Part shown: positions 28,150-37,420 of the stretch, in pieces | Position numbering within the stretch: the stretch's first letter is position 1 | Layout: each line of letters starts with the position of its first letter | Origin: Pseudomonas bijieensis | Lineage (GTDB): Bacteria; Pseudomonadota; Gammaproteobacteria; Pseudomonadales; Pseudomonadaceae | Assembly (NCBI RefSeq): GCF_013347965.1 | Contig: NZ_CP048810.1 | Span: 4,773,501-4,837,500, forward strand | Direction of reading: 5' to 3' | DNA length: 64,000 nucleotides | Notes under the pieces: model-generated | Told to the model about the DNA's origin: nothing | The model's database searches: none | The model's input: the letters and a program-made list of their open reading frames with translations, nothing else | Position numbers and translations under genes: made by a program

Positions 28150-28161
28150 CTCCGTTCGGAG
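28150..28161. promoter_or_regulatory. Palindrome in the pqqA promoter region
   Basis: A 12-base perfect palindrome ctccgttcggag, 68 bases upstream of the pqqA ATG and next to an A+T-rich element TATATG that could be a -10. It may be an operator or only a short hairpin. No regulator is assigned. Confidence 0.3.
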
Positions 28162-28252
28162 ATGTTCAGATGCTTAGGCGCCTATGTTACTAAATCTGAC
28201 ATATTCGTTCGCCGCGATTCTCAAAGAAAGCTCATTACAGCGGCTGCAATGA

Positions 28253-30694
28253 TCACTGCGCCGATTGCCAACCTTCCCCCGGGCAGGCTCCGTTGCTCAG
28301 GCAGCACCATCCTCCTTGCGCATCGATCAGACACTGGGCGGCTGCCTTTAGCTGGGCGCGATCCAGGCTCACGATCGCATCGGACAGTTGCTCGAGATAA
28401 TCCGACGGGCGGCCTGTCAGCCTGCCTTGCCAGAGCAGTTCGGCGGCCTGGGCGAAGGGCAGGGCGGTACTCTGGAGTTGGGCGGCAAGCGCTTGCCGCT
28501 GGCGGGCCAGGGATGAATCGTCGAGCTGCTGGATCAGCGCCGGTAACCCAGCCAGGAATTGCTCGATGTGGGCACTCAGTTGCGTCGCCGAGAGGTTGGG
28601 TGATTGGACGCCGAATAACATCCCGGTTTGCCCGTCGATCTGCTTCAGCCCGCTGAACACCGCATAGCCCAACTGCAACTCGACTCGCAGGCGCTGGTAG
28701 AACGGCGTCTGACACAGCTGTGCCAGCCACCGCCAGGCGGCTTCGTCGGCCAGCGCCGGGGTGGGCGTCGGGCAAAACAGCAGCACGGCCGGTTCTTCCC
28801 CGTGAGTCTTGAGCGTATTCCAGATGCGTTGCCCGCGAGATTCCGTCGCCAGGCTGATTTCCTCGCCCGCGATGCCCGGCACCCTGGCCAATGCGGGGCC
28901 CAATGCCCCTTGGGTGGCCGCCGACAGACCGATAGACAGCCCATCCCATCGGGCCGTTGTCCACACACTTTGATCGCTGTCGGGCAATGGCAGCGCTGGC
29001 GATTGCCGGTTGCGCCGGCAGTGATTCGGCAATGCCTTCAACAAATGTCGAATCGGTATCGGCGGGGGCTCATGAGCGGCCAGGGCCATTGGTAGCGGTT
29101 GCGCGAGCTTCGTCAGAACGTGTTCAAGCACCAACGGTATCGGAGTCTGCAAGCCGACCAGTTTCAGTAGCCATTGATTGGCGCAGGACTCGAAGCTGAC
29201 GTCCACACCGGCCTGGCCAGCATCCTCACGCACGTCCTGCAGGTGTCGGTCGAGCCTGGCTTGAAAGTCGAGCGGTGCCTGGGTCGTCAGTTGCCAGCGC
29301 AGGTACACTGCGCCTTCACGACCGTTATCCGGCAGCGCCCGGCTGAACTGCATGGGCGAGCGTTCCCGTCGGCCTCGGGAGCGGTCCTGGGCAAAAGTTC
29401 GCAAGCCGCGATGGGCGCTGGTCTGGCCGCGTATCAGCCCGGCGCGAGGTGCTTGGCTTGGGGTGTGCAGGAACGGGTTGGGCGCGGGCAGTTGCCATTG
29501 CTGCGTGACCTGATCGGCGGGGTGCAGTTGCTTGAGGATTTCCCTGAGCCTCACGAGGTCGTTTGCCAGCAGCGGTCCGTCACGCCCTTCGCAGTCCCAG
29601 CGGGCCAACTGCAAGGCTGATCCTGTTTCCTGGCGACGCAGCAGCAGTGCGGTGAACTCCTGGCGCAACGGCGCCCAGTCGTCCTGGGCGGCAAAGAACC
29701 CCAGCCAGTCGTGCAACAACGGCTGGATTTGCGCCGCTGCTTGAACATTGTCGTGCTTGATTTCAATGTGCAGCAGCGCTTGCCCGGCAAATTCATACAA
29801 CGCGTTGGCCTTGAGGCTGTCAGCCAGGTTGCGCTGACGCAATGTGTCGAGCAGGCCTCCCGGTTTGCTGGAGTTCAGTGACGTACAGAGAAAATCCAAG
29901 GCTTGAGGCGAGGCGACGGGCAAATCTTCGCAGGCGAACAGCAGGTCGAGACAACCTTCGCGGGCCAGTTGATAACTCGTCTGGGACGACGCCATAAGCT
30001 TTGGCGGTGCTGGCCTGGCAACCGCTTCGCCGGCAGGTATGTGGCTGTCGAACTGTTCCGCCAAGGCTTTCAAGGCGTCGATGCTTTGCGGGCCGGCCAG
30101 GCTCAGGGTCATCTGACCACTGCGGTAAAAGCTGCGGTAGAAGTCATGCAATGCCGTTTGGAATTCGGCTTGCGCCACCGCGAGACTGTCGCGATTGCCG
30201 GCATGGAACCCCCGCAGCGGATGGGTCGCCGACACGCCGTCATGCAGGGCGAGCTGTCGCTGGGCTGCCGTATCCTGGGACCAGGCAATGAACTCTGCGT
30301 GCAGCACTTCTCGTTCGCGCAACTGATCGGCTTCGTCCAGGCGTGGCTGGGCGAGCATGTCCCCCAGTCGTTCCAGTCCGTCGGCGAAGGTTGCGGGTGG
30401 CAATTCGAAGAAAAAATCCGTGGTGCGTTCGCTGGTGCGCGCATTGAGCTGACCGCCGTGGCGATGCACGTAGGCCATCAGGTTCTCCCCGACGGGAAAC
30501 CGCTCGGTGCCGAGGAAGAACAGATGCTCGAGCAAATGCGCCAATCCCGGCCAGGCCAGGGGCGCATCATGGCTGCCAGCTGCGACTCGCAGTACCGCAG
30601 CGCTGCGCTTGAGGGCGGGGTCATGACGCAACGTCACCCGCAAGCCATTGGCCAGGGTTTCAGTGTGGGGGCGGAGGGAGTCGGGGGCCGGCAT
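28253..30694 (-). CDS. pqqF: PqqF M16-family metallopeptidase
   Basis: 813 residues of the pitrilysin/insulinase type. The inverted zinc motif HxxEH is His53-Glu56-His57 in LAHLLEHLFFLGTE. It is thought to cut PqqA after or during cross-linking and release the Glu-Tyr unit. It is placed upstream of pqqA on the same strand, the pqqF-pqqABCDE order typical of P. fluorescens. The C-terminal half is less conserved, as usual for M16. There is no signal peptide. Confidence 0.93.
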   Translation of the reverse strand: MPAPDSLRPHTETLANGLRVTLRHDPALKRSAAVLRVAAGSHDAPLAWPGLAHLLEHLFFLGTERFPVGENLMAYVHRHGGQLNARTSERTTDFFFELPPATFADGLERLGDMLAQPRLDEADQLREREVLHAEFIAWSQDTAAQRQLALHDGVSATHPLRGFHAGNRDSLAVAQAEFQTALHDFYRSFYRSGQMTLSLAGPQSIDALKALAEQFDSHIPAGEAVARPAPPKLMASSQTSYQLAREGCLDLLFACEDLPVASPQALDFLCTSLNSSKPGGLLDTLRQRNLADSLKANALYEFAGQALLHIEIKHDNVQAAAQIQPLLHDWLGFFAAQDDWAPLRQEFTALLLRRQETGSALQLARWDCEGRDGPLLANDLVRLREILKQLHPADQVTQQWQLPAPNPFLHTPSQAPRAGLIRGQTSAHRGLRTFAQDRSRGRRERSPMQFSRALPDNGREGAVYLRWQLTTQAPLDFQARLDRHLQDVREDAGQAGVDVSFESCANQWLLKLVGLQTPIPLVLEHVLTKLAQPLPMALAAHEPPPIPIRHLLKALPNHCRRNRQSPALPLPDSDQSVWTTARWDGLSIGLSAATQGALGPALARVPGIAGEEISLATESRGQRIWNTLKTHGEEPAVLLFCPTPTPALADEAAWRWLAQLCQTPFYQRLRVELQLGYAVFSGLKQIDGQTGMLFGVQSPNLSATQLSAHIEQFLAGLPALIQQLDDSSLARQRQALAAQLQSTALPFAQAAELLWQGRLTGRPSDYLEQLSDAIVSLDRAQLKAAAQCLIDAQGGWCCLSNGACPGEGWQSAQ

Positions 30695-30756
30695 GAGCGC
30701 TTCCAGGACAAAGATGCGCTCATGCTAGCGGATCAGGGGCCTTTCTCAATCCTCTA

Positions 30757-31551
30757 TCAATGTTTGTGCAGCTCGCCGTAAAGCTCAGGGCGGCGATCGT
30801 GCAGGTAGTTGTAGGCGGCGCGGGAGTCTTCCATCAGTTGGCGGTCCAGTTCAGCGACGATCAAGGCCTCATCCAGCCCGGCAAGCGCCGGGCGGCTGCC
30901 ATTCGGTGCGGCGACGCTGCTTTGGCCGCAATACTGCAATTCACCTTCGTGGCCGCAGTAGTTGGCGTACGCCACGAAGCACTGGTTCTCGATGGCTCGG
31001 GCACGCACGGTGACGTCGGCGATGAATTCGTAGGGTTGCATATTGGCGGTTGGCACCAGGATCAGCTCGGCACCGGCCAGGGCCAGGCGTCGGGCATTTT
31101 CCGGGAACTCCAGGTCATAGCAGATCAGCAGGCCGAGCTTCCAGCCGTTGAACTCGACGATAGGCAGCGCCGAGTCGCCGGCGCTGAACATGGCGTGATC
31201 GAGGTCACCGAACAGGTGGCTCTTGCGGTAGTTGGCCAGTCGTTCGCCTTGGGCGTCGATCAGTTGCACCGCGTTGTAGATCTGGCCGTCTTCGCCGCGT
31301 TCAGGGTAGCCATAGACAATCGCCAGGCTGGCGGCCTTGGCAATGCGGGCGATCTGTTGCGCCCACTCGCCGTTGTAGACCTCGGCCAATACATTCACCG
31401 CGTCGACGCCGATGTTGTAGCCGGTCATGAACATCTCCGGCAGCACCAGTATATCGGCGCCCCTGGCTTCCAGCGCCACCTGATGCAGGCGTTGCAGGTT
31501 GCCGGCCGGATCCAGTGGCAGCGGTGGGCATTGATAGAGGGCTACACGCAT
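30757..31551 (-). CDS. davA: 5-aminovaleramide amidase (nitrilase superfamily)
   Basis: Hydrolyses 5-aminopentanamide to 5-aminovalerate, the second step of the lysine monooxygenase pathway. 264 residues, the expected DavA length. The nitrilase triad is Glu39 (LPEMF), Lys110 (YRKSHLF) and Cys144 (LLICYDLEFPENARRL). The ATG of MRVALYQCPP is chosen because AAGGAG lies six bases upstream. That sequence overlaps the end of davB, so the pair is coupled. Substrate assignment rests on the davB neighbour; as a stand-alone gene it could be called an omega- or (R)-amidase. Confidence 0.92.
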   Translation of the reverse strand: MRVALYQCPPLPLDPAGNLQRLHQVALEARGADILVLPEMFMTGYNIGVDAVNVLAEVYNGEWAQQIARIAKAASLAIVYGYPERGEDGQIYNAVQLIDAQGERLANYRKSHLFGDLDHAMFSAGDSALPIVEFNGWKLGLLICYDLEFPENARRLALAGAELILVPTANMQPYEFIADVTVRARAIENQCFVAYANYCGHEGELQYCGQSSVAAPNGSRPALAGLDEALIVAELDRQLMEDSRAAYNYLHDRRPELYGELHKH

Positions 31552-31563
31552 CAACAACTCCTT

Positions 31564-33246
31564 TTATTCGGGCAGGGCGATCGGACCGATCTCATGGAAT
31601 ACATCGCCTGGACCCGGGTTCTCGGCGTGAGTTTCACCGCCGAAGTGATTCATGATCCCCCACACGGCATTGAGCGAGGTCTGTACCGCGCCTTCGACCC
31701 AGGCCGGTGTCCATGAGACGTCATCACCGGCGATAAAGATCCCGCGTTGTTCGGCCGGCATGTCGTCCTGCATGAAATGCGCATACATGCGCTGGTTGTA
31801 GCGATAGTGGCCAGGCAGGGCGCCCTTGAAGGCGCCGAGGAAATGCGGGTCGGCTTCCCAGGACACGGTGATCGGGTCGCCGATGATGCGCGCGGCGATG
31901 TCCACCTTGGGGTAGATCTTCTTCAGGGCATCGAGGGCCAGCTTCACGCGTTTTTCCACCGGATGGGGCAGCATTTTCAACGCGTCGCTCATCCAGGAAT
32001 ACGACAGGCAAATCACCCCCGGTTTGTCATCCCCGTTGTCGAACAGATAGGTGCCACGGGTCAGGCGGTCGGTCAGGGTCATGCTCATCAGGTCGCGGCC
32101 GGTTTCCGGGTCCTTGTCCTTCCAGAACGGCCGGTCGACCATCACGAACGTCTTCGACGATTGCATGTAGCGGGTGCGGTCCAGGGCCATCCACATTTTT
32201 TGCGAGAACAGCGCCTCTTCGCATTCGATCTGGGTGGTCAGCAGCCAGCTCTGGCAGGTGACCAGCACGGCGGCGTATTCGCGGGTGTTTTCCCAGACGT
32301 CGGTCACGCTGAAACGTCCATCGGTGGCGCGGGCAATGCGCTTCACACCGCTGCGTGGGGCGCCCAGGTGCAGAGAATTCAGGCTGGTACCTTCTGGCCA
32401 GTGTGCACAGCGTTCCGGCACGTGGTTCCAGATACCGTGGGGCACCTGTTCGACGCCACCGACTACCAGATGCTGGTGGTCGTCGCAGTTGGTCATCACG
32501 ACGCGGAAGATTTCCAGCATCGAATTGGGGAAGTCCGAATCCCAGCCGCCCGTGCCGAAACCGACCTGGCCGAACACTTCGCGGTGCTGGAACGAGAGCT
32601 TGGCGAATGCCTTGGATGTGGCGACGAAGTCGTAGAACGTGCGGTCATCCCACAAGGGTACCAAGGTATTCCACAGTTCCTTCAGGCGCGGCACGTCGCG
32701 GTCGCGGATCGCCTGCTGGATATCGCCGAAGCGCGCACCATCTTCCAGGGCATCGGCCCAGGCATCGGCAACTTCCTGGAACAGGGCTGGAAGATCCGCC
32801 AGCTTCTGTGCGTAATAGGTCTGGCCTTCCAGGTCGATGACCGTGCTGCCGGACGCCGGGGTCAACGGGTTGGGAAACGGTTTGGTCTCCAGGCCCAACT
32901 TGTCGACGTAATGGTAGAACGCAGTGGATGACACCGGAAAACGCATGCCGCCCAGCTCGGCAATCACCCCTTCGGCACCGTTGAACGCCTGTGAGCGCAG
33001 GCGCCCACCCATCTTCGACGCTTCGTAGACCACGGGCTTGAGGCCGAGCTTCATCAGCTCGTAAGCCGCCACCAGACCAGCGATCCCGGCACCGACAATC
33101 GCCACTTCCGTACCGTGGTTGTGGGGGGGAATTCTGCCCAGGCCAGCCGGATGCTCGATCCAGTCGTCAAAGGCGAAAGGAAAGTCCGGGCCAAAAATGG
33201 TAATGGGTTTCTTACCGTCTGCTGGGTGGCGATTGTTCTTGTTCAT
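31564..33246 (-). CDS. davB: L-lysine 2-monooxygenase
   Basis: An FAD enzyme that oxidatively decarboxylates lysine to 5-aminopentanamide. 560 residues, equal to the characterised P. putida DavB. The dinucleotide-binding motif GAGIAG is at residues 52-57 (VAIVGAGIAGLVAAYELMK), followed by MGGRLRSQ. WTPAWVEGAVQTSLNAVW near the end is the flavin-binding C-terminal block of amine oxidases. It forms an operon with davA. The davDT genes that continue the route to glutarate are not in this window. The Lrp/AsnC regulator at 34302 is the probable controller. Confidence 0.92.
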   Translation of the reverse strand: MNKNNRHPADGKKPITIFGPDFPFAFDDWIEHPAGLGRIPPHNHGTEVAIVGAGIAGLVAAYELMKLGLKPVVYEASKMGGRLRSQAFNGAEGVIAELGGMRFPVSSTAFYHYVDKLGLETKPFPNPLTPASGSTVIDLEGQTYYAQKLADLPALFQEVADAWADALEDGARFGDIQQAIRDRDVPRLKELWNTLVPLWDDRTFYDFVATSKAFAKLSFQHREVFGQVGFGTGGWDSDFPNSMLEIFRVVMTNCDDHQHLVVGGVEQVPHGIWNHVPERCAHWPEGTSLNSLHLGAPRSGVKRIARATDGRFSVTDVWENTREYAAVLVTCQSWLLTTQIECEEALFSQKMWMALDRTRYMQSSKTFVMVDRPFWKDKDPETGRDLMSMTLTDRLTRGTYLFDNGDDKPGVICLSYSWMSDALKMLPHPVEKRVKLALDALKKIYPKVDIAARIIGDPITVSWEADPHFLGAFKGALPGHYRYNQRMYAHFMQDDMPAEQRGIFIAGDDVSWTPAWVEGAVQTSLNAVWGIMNHFGGETHAENPGPGDVFHEIGPIALPE

Positions 33247-33606
33247 GGCTGACCTTGATGGGCGACTCGACGCGGCCTTCGCGTCTGAGTATAGGAAAGA
33301 TGCCAGCCATTCTAGGGAGGGTGGAACACGTTAATAAGACACAATATGTCGTCGTTTTGAGCGGTTTTCAGTCGCTTTGACGTATTGATGAATCGTAATG
33401 ACGAAACAGGTTCTCTGTGGGAGCGAGCTTGCTCGCGCTAGCGGCCTGTCAGTCATGAAGATGTGGCTGAACCAGCGCCATCGCGAGCACGCTCGCTCCC
33501 GCGGAAACTTACCTTAACAATTGTCTGTGCGATCAACAGGAGCAGCTACCAGCGAATCTCCTAAGATTATTCCCTTGAGGTTATATATCCTGGGTGGCAT
33601 ATTTGA
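33247..33606. other. Intergenic region between davB and the toxin gene
   Basis: This 360-base interval holds the davB promoter, a REP pair at 33415-33503, and the promoter of the divergent toxin-antitoxin pair. The last 70 bases before the toxin ATG are A+T-rich (gaggttatatatcctggg), unlike the flanking chromosome. I saw no further gene in it. Confidence 0.55.
33415..33503. repeat. REP inverted pair
   Basis: Arms ctgtgggagcgagcttgctc and atcgcgagcacgctcgctcc with a spacer of about 43 bases. The right arm has two substitutions (cacgctcg, cccgcgg), making this the most degenerate of the standard copies. Confidence 0.8.
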
Positions 33607-33972
33607 ATGAAATGGGACGTTGAATATACCGACGAATTTGAGATGTGGTGGAGCTGTCTCAGTGAGACCGAGCAAGATTCTGTGCAGGCCTCGGTGATGC
33701 TGCTTGGCGATGCCGGGCCGCATCTGGGTTTTCCTCACACCAGTGATATCAAGGGCTCGCGTCATGGCAACCTTCGTGAGTTACGAGTACAACACGCAGG
33801 TAGGCCTTATCGTGTGCTCCATGCGTTTGATCCACGCCGTTGCGCCATCCTGCTGATCGGGGGAGACAAAACCGGCCAGGACCGTTGGTATCAGGAATGT
33901 GTGCCTTTGGCTGAACGTCTCTATGACGAGCATCTGGAAGCATTGAAGAGAGAGGGCTTTGACAATGGCTAA
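33607..33972 (+). CDS. RelE/HigB-type toxin
   Basis: 121 residues of the Gp49/HigB-like branch of the RelE/ParE superfamily. Diagnostic segments are WDVEYTDEFEMWWSCLSETE, then KGSRHGNLRELRVQHAGRPY and RVLHAFDPRRCAILLIGGDK. Such toxins cut mRNA at the ribosome. The gene precedes its antitoxin with an eight-base overlap, the reversed order of the HigBA type. It lies on the opposite strand to the davBA genes on one side and the AsnC-type regulator on the other. This indicates insertion. Catalytic residues were not assigned. Confidence 0.88.
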   Translation: MKWDVEYTDEFEMWWSCLSETEQDSVQASVMLLGDAGPHLGFPHTSDIKGSRHGNLRELRVQHAGRPYRVLHAFDPRRCAILLIGGDKTGQDRWYQECVPLAERLYDEHLEALKREGFDNG

Positions 33973-34279
33973 GAAATTTTCCGACTTGATTGCACGTCGT
34001 TCGCCTGACTCCCGGGCTCGTGCAGAGACTCTGTATCAGAAACTGCGTGCAGAAATGCCGTTGCACGAGTTGCGTCAGGCGCAGGAGCTGAGCCAGGATG
34101 CTTTGGCCAAGACGCTGCATATCAACCAGGCGGCAGTCTCGAAAATGGAACGCCGTACCGACATGTACATCAGTACGCTACGAAATTACATCCGCGCCAT
34201 GGGGGGGGAATTGGAGATTATCGCGACCTTCCCGGAGGGGCAGGTCAGGATCGAAAACTTCGCCCATCAAACACAGTAA
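33965..34279 (+). CDS. XRE-family antitoxin
   Basis: 104 residues. The helix-turn-helix is LRQAQELSQDALAKTLHINQ, then AAVSKMERRTDMYISTLRNY, in the C-terminal two thirds, as in HigA-type antitoxins. The N-terminal part should bind the toxin. It overlaps the toxin stop and starts at the ATG at 33965; a TTG two codons upstream is less likely. It probably represses its own operon. Confidence 0.88.
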   Translation: MAKKFSDLIARRSPDSRARAETLYQKLRAEMPLHELRQAQELSQDALAKTLHINQAAVSKMERRTDMYISTLRNYIRAMGGELEIIATFPEGQVRIENFAHQTQ

Positions 34280-34301
34280 CTGACGTTGTTCCCTGCTGGG
34301 C

Positions 34302-34784
34302 TTAGACGGGCTGGCCCCGATCGATCTTGCTGCTGAGGATGATCGACGTAGTGGTCTTCTCCACACCGTCCACGCTGCCGATCTGGTCCAGCAACTGGTC
34401 CAGCTGCTCCGGCGAGTCCGTGCGCAGCCAGGCGACATAGTCGAACTCACCGCTGACCGCGCACAACTGCTGGACCTGGGCCATGGCGCTCAAGCGCCGC
34501 AGCACGTCCTTGCCGGAGCGCGGTTGAACCTTGATACCGACATAGGCCTGCAAACCGCCGTCTATCACCCGCTGCCCCAGGCGCACGCCGTATCCAGTGA
34601 TCACCTTGGTTTTTTCCAGCCGCGCCAACCGTGAGGTCACGGTCGTGCGGGCGATGCCTAGCTGCCGGGCAAGCATGGCGACGCTTTCCCGTGCATTGAT
34701 TTGCAGCGCCGCGATCAGTTGTCGGTCGATTTCGTCGAGAACGGGAGGGCGGGTGTCAGTCAAAGTGGGCTCCGGCGCGGGCAT
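34302..34784 (-). CDS. Lrp/AsnC-family regulator
   Basis: 160 residues. A winged helix-turn-helix (LDEIDRQLIAALQINARESV, then LARQLGIARTTVTSRLARLE) is followed by a RAM effector domain (GLQAYVGIKVQPRSGKDVLR) with the late motif SGEFDYVAWLRTDSPEQLD. In other pseudomonads a regulator of this type stands directly upstream of davB, so lysine or a lysine product is the likely ligand. Here the toxin-antitoxin pair separates them by about 1 kb. The N-terminus is long; the ATG at 34784 is the only good start. Confidence 0.85.
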   Translation of the reverse strand: MPAPEPTLTDTRPPVLDEIDRQLIAALQINARESVAMLARQLGIARTTVTSRLARLEKTKVITGYGVRLGQRVIDGGLQAYVGIKVQPRSGKDVLRRLSAMAQVQQLCAVSGEFDYVAWLRTDSPEQLDQLLDQIGSVDGVEKTTTSIILSSKIDRGQPV

Positions 34785-34799
34785 TCGATAGCGAACATG

Positions 34800-37232
34800 T
34801 TACAGGCTCTCACGTGGGAAATAGCCAATGGCAGGTAAAGCCAGCGTTCGCCAGGCATGGGCCAGGTGCATCTGTGACGGCCTGAGCCATAAACCGTCCT
34901 GGCAAACCAATTGTTCGGTGGGCAACTGCAACAGTAGAGCCCGCGGGAACGACTGCACAGAGCCTGGGTCGTCATCGTCTGGCGCTTCCCAATCACGCTC
35001 AAAGCAGCGTACATGCAGCTGTTCGTCGTCGAAACTCTCAAACAGCGGCCGCTTGCCCAGCCACTGCGGATGCACCCGCAACGTGTGCTCCTGGATATCC
35101 AGGAGCAGCAATTGCCAGCCTCGATAGTTTCCACACTGTTCTGTCACATCGGTCGCCATGCAGGTCAGGGCCAGATAACGGCTATCCGTCGACCAGATCA
35201 TCGACGGTGCCAGGTCGACCAGCGCGCAGCCTGAAGCTGTCAGCAGGTGTCCTCCGAGCCGGGGCGTCTGCGCGCGTACCCAACTGTCTGCATATTCCGT
35301 CTCGCTGCCGAACAACCAGGCGGCGTCCCGGTGGTCGGGTGCAGGCTGGATGAAGTCCCCTTCGGCGTTGGCGGCTTGCGGACGATCCACCAGGCGCCAG
35401 GGTGGCATTCTCTGAAGCTGTGAATCGACTACCTGCAGTTCCACGGTGTCGTAGAACAACCGGGATCGCTCGTCGGGATGAAAGAACGAAGTGGCGTTGG
35501 CGCTACCGTTCTGCGGCGCCTGGACATTGAAACGTTGCAGCGCGCTGCCCTCCAGGTCCTGGTCAAGTCGACCGGCAACCACTGCCAGGCTCAGCCGGCC
35601 ATCACGAAAATCGAGGATGCGTTCCACCCACATCGCCGGCCCTTCCAGCAGGCGTCGATCCTTCGTGTCCGCAATCACGCCATGGGTGGTCACGGTCGTT
35701 GAGTTTTCGAAGGGCAGTAGTGCGAGGTAACGTCCGCAGTCTGAGACACGGTGGTCCAACAACCAACTTCCCGGCAAGTGCCAGTCACCGATCTGACAGC
35801 GATAGCCCCCAAGCCCTTCGCGATTGTCGCCAAGCCAGCTCAACTGAGCGCAGGCACCATCTAGCATCGGCTGTGTCTCGATAAACGCATCACCGCGTGC
35901 TCCTCGACTGTCCAACGGCAACGCAATGGCCATGCGGGTCAGTTTGAATTCAGCGACCTGTACGCGGCCTTGGGCGTCATGGCCGGCCTGGGTTTCGGTA
36001 TCGCCGTGGATGCTGTCCAGGCGATAGCCGTAACGGCCGGAACCTGGGCGCGGATAATCGAGGTACGCGCCGATACGTACATGGTCCGCGTCGAGGCTCA
36101 GCAATTGATGCCAGTAGAAGGACGGTTCCGCGACACTCCTCACCCAGGGCGATGGCAGGACGCGCCAGCCGATGTCGAGCTGCCACAACCAATACTGGTC
36201 GCCCTCCGCGTCACCGCTTTGCTCCTGAGCCAGGCACACTAGCGCGCGTTGATCGGTGCTCCATATCAACGGCGCGTCTGCCGCCATCAACAGGTCGGAC
36301 GGTTGTCCATTGATGCTGATGGTATAGCGCGGTGAATGCAGGGGATCCAGTGGCTGGGGCAAGTCGCGAAAAGTCGAAGGCAAAGAAATATTGCCCTGAA
36401 GGCACTGCTGGCCATCAGCGGAGCGCCGCTCGAAGGTCAGCTCAGGATGCCAGTCGGCTTCCAGCCACAGATCGGCGACAGGCACCAGGTGGGTGACGCT
36501 GGCGGTTTGCAACAGCTCATCGAGCCGGGTTTTGCGGGCGCTGTTATCCACCAGTGGGCTATGTCGTCCGCTCAGCAGGTCGAGATCAAAAGCGTCCAAC
36601 TCCCAGAGCTCGCTGTCGGCGCAGCGGTACAGCTGGCGTTGCTGACGGTCGAGGACCACCAGCCCCCATGCCTGCCGGGACGGTACCGGTGCGGCGAAGT
36701 AGCGCCCGTCGCTGGAGAACACTGCCGAGGAGCCAATGCCTTGTAGAAGCACACCGTCAGGGAACAGATAGTCGCAATAAGTCGGGCCACCCATGGCGAT
36801 TTCGCCGTGGTTGAAGACCCGGATTGGCTCGCCTTCAGGGGTCAGCATCGGCTCGTTTCCACCCCAGGCACTCGGCCCTTTGCTGGAAACGGGCGCCAAC
36901 CCAAGGCGCCGTTCCCAGCTACTGACGCAGGCGAGCCCAACAACGATGCCGACGATCGCCACCAAGATGCCCCACCACTCGGGCAGCGCCCGGCCGAGGC
37001 TGAAACCCAGGCCAAACACGGCACCGACCGTCACCCGGGCAATGCCTCGGCCCATCGCCAAAAAGCCCAGGCGAGCAGCAAGGCCCATCAGCAGCCCGAG
37101 GAATACCACCGCCAGCAAAGCCAGTGGGGGCGGCAGCACGGTGACGAAAAAGGCCGGCACCAGAAGGATGCCAAGTTGCCAGAACAGTTCAAGAAACAGT
37201 CGCGGGAGGCTGGGGCTGGCGATGATGGGCAT
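34800..37232 (-). CDS. Membrane-anchored propeller-like protein of unknown function
   Basis: 810 residues; I do not recognise a named family. Residues ~10-110 contain about four hydrophobic segments (FWQLGILLVPAFFVTVLPPP, LALLAVVFLGLLMGL, VTVGAVFGLGFSLG, ILVAIVGIVVGLACV). The long remainder shows repeats of the form W/F-S-x-D-x-R-x-x-x (VFSSDGRYFAAPV, IWSTDQRALVCLA, HRVSDCGRYLALLP, IWSTDSRYLALTC), each at the turn between strands of a putative beta-propeller blade. This recalls TolB/WD40-like (PD40) folds. There is no catalytic motif that I can name. The gene is single, between the AsnC regulator and tRNA-Ile. Confidence 0.75.
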   Translation of the reverse strand: MPIIASPSLPRLFLELFWQLGILLVPAFFVTVLPPPLALLAVVFLGLLMGLAARLGFLAMGRGIARVTVGAVFGLGFSLGRALPEWWGILVAIVGIVVGLACVSSWERRLGLAPVSSKGPSAWGGNEPMLTPEGEPIRVFNHGEIAMGGPTYCDYLFPDGVLLQGIGSSAVFSSDGRYFAAPVPSRQAWGLVVLDRQQRQLYRCADSELWELDAFDLDLLSGRHSPLVDNSARKTRLDELLQTASVTHLVPVADLWLEADWHPELTFERRSADGQQCLQGNISLPSTFRDLPQPLDPLHSPRYTISINGQPSDLLMAADAPLIWSTDQRALVCLAQEQSGDAEGDQYWLWQLDIGWRVLPSPWVRSVAEPSFYWHQLLSLDADHVRIGAYLDYPRPGSGRYGYRLDSIHGDTETQAGHDAQGRVQVAEFKLTRMAIALPLDSRGARGDAFIETQPMLDGACAQLSWLGDNREGLGGYRCQIGDWHLPGSWLLDHRVSDCGRYLALLPFENSTTVTTHGVIADTKDRRLLEGPAMWVERILDFRDGRLSLAVVAGRLDQDLEGSALQRFNVQAPQNGSANATSFFHPDERSRLFYDTVELQVVDSQLQRMPPWRLVDRPQAANAEGDFIQPAPDHRDAAWLFGSETEYADSWVRAQTPRLGGHLLTASGCALVDLAPSMIWSTDSRYLALTCMATDVTEQCGNYRGWQLLLLDIQEHTLRVHPQWLGKRPLFESFDDEQLHVRCFERDWEAPDDDDPGSVQSFPRALLLQLPTEQLVCQDGLWLRPSQMHLAHAWRTLALPAIGYFPRESL

Positions 37233-37300
37233 CTCGGTGAGGGATGGGATTTTTATTGTATCGGAGGGAAGGATGCTAGCGGGAGGACGCTAGATACGCA

Positions 37301-37323
37301 AAAGCCGCGCAATGCGCGGCTTT
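37301..37323 (-). terminator. Terminator after tRNA-Ile
   Basis: A perfect 10-bp stem aaagccgcgc / gcgcggcttt with an AAT loop lies six bases from the tRNA 3' end. On the minus strand the stem ends in GGCTTTTGC, giving a short U run. Confidence 0.75.
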
Positions 37324-37328
37324 CAAGA

Positions 37329-37405
37329 TGGTGGGCCCACACGGACTTGAACCGTGGACCAAAGGATTATGAGTCCTCTGCTCTAACCAACTGAGCTATA
37401 GGCCC
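37329..37405 (-). tRNA. tRNA-Ile2 (anticodon CAU, lysidine-modified)
   Basis: A 77-nt cloverleaf with encoded CCA. Acceptor GGGCCTA / TGGGCCC; D-arm GCTC...GAGC; anticodon arm GAGGA-CTCATAA-TCCTT; T-arm CACGG-TTCAAGT-CCGTG. The CAU anticodon could mean Met, but the arms match the minor isoleucine tRNA whose C34 becomes lysidine (TilS) to read AUA. It is not an initiator: it lacks the three G-C pairs in the anticodon stem. Confidence 0.92.
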
Positions 37406-37420
37406 TCAGTAGGTCGCGGA

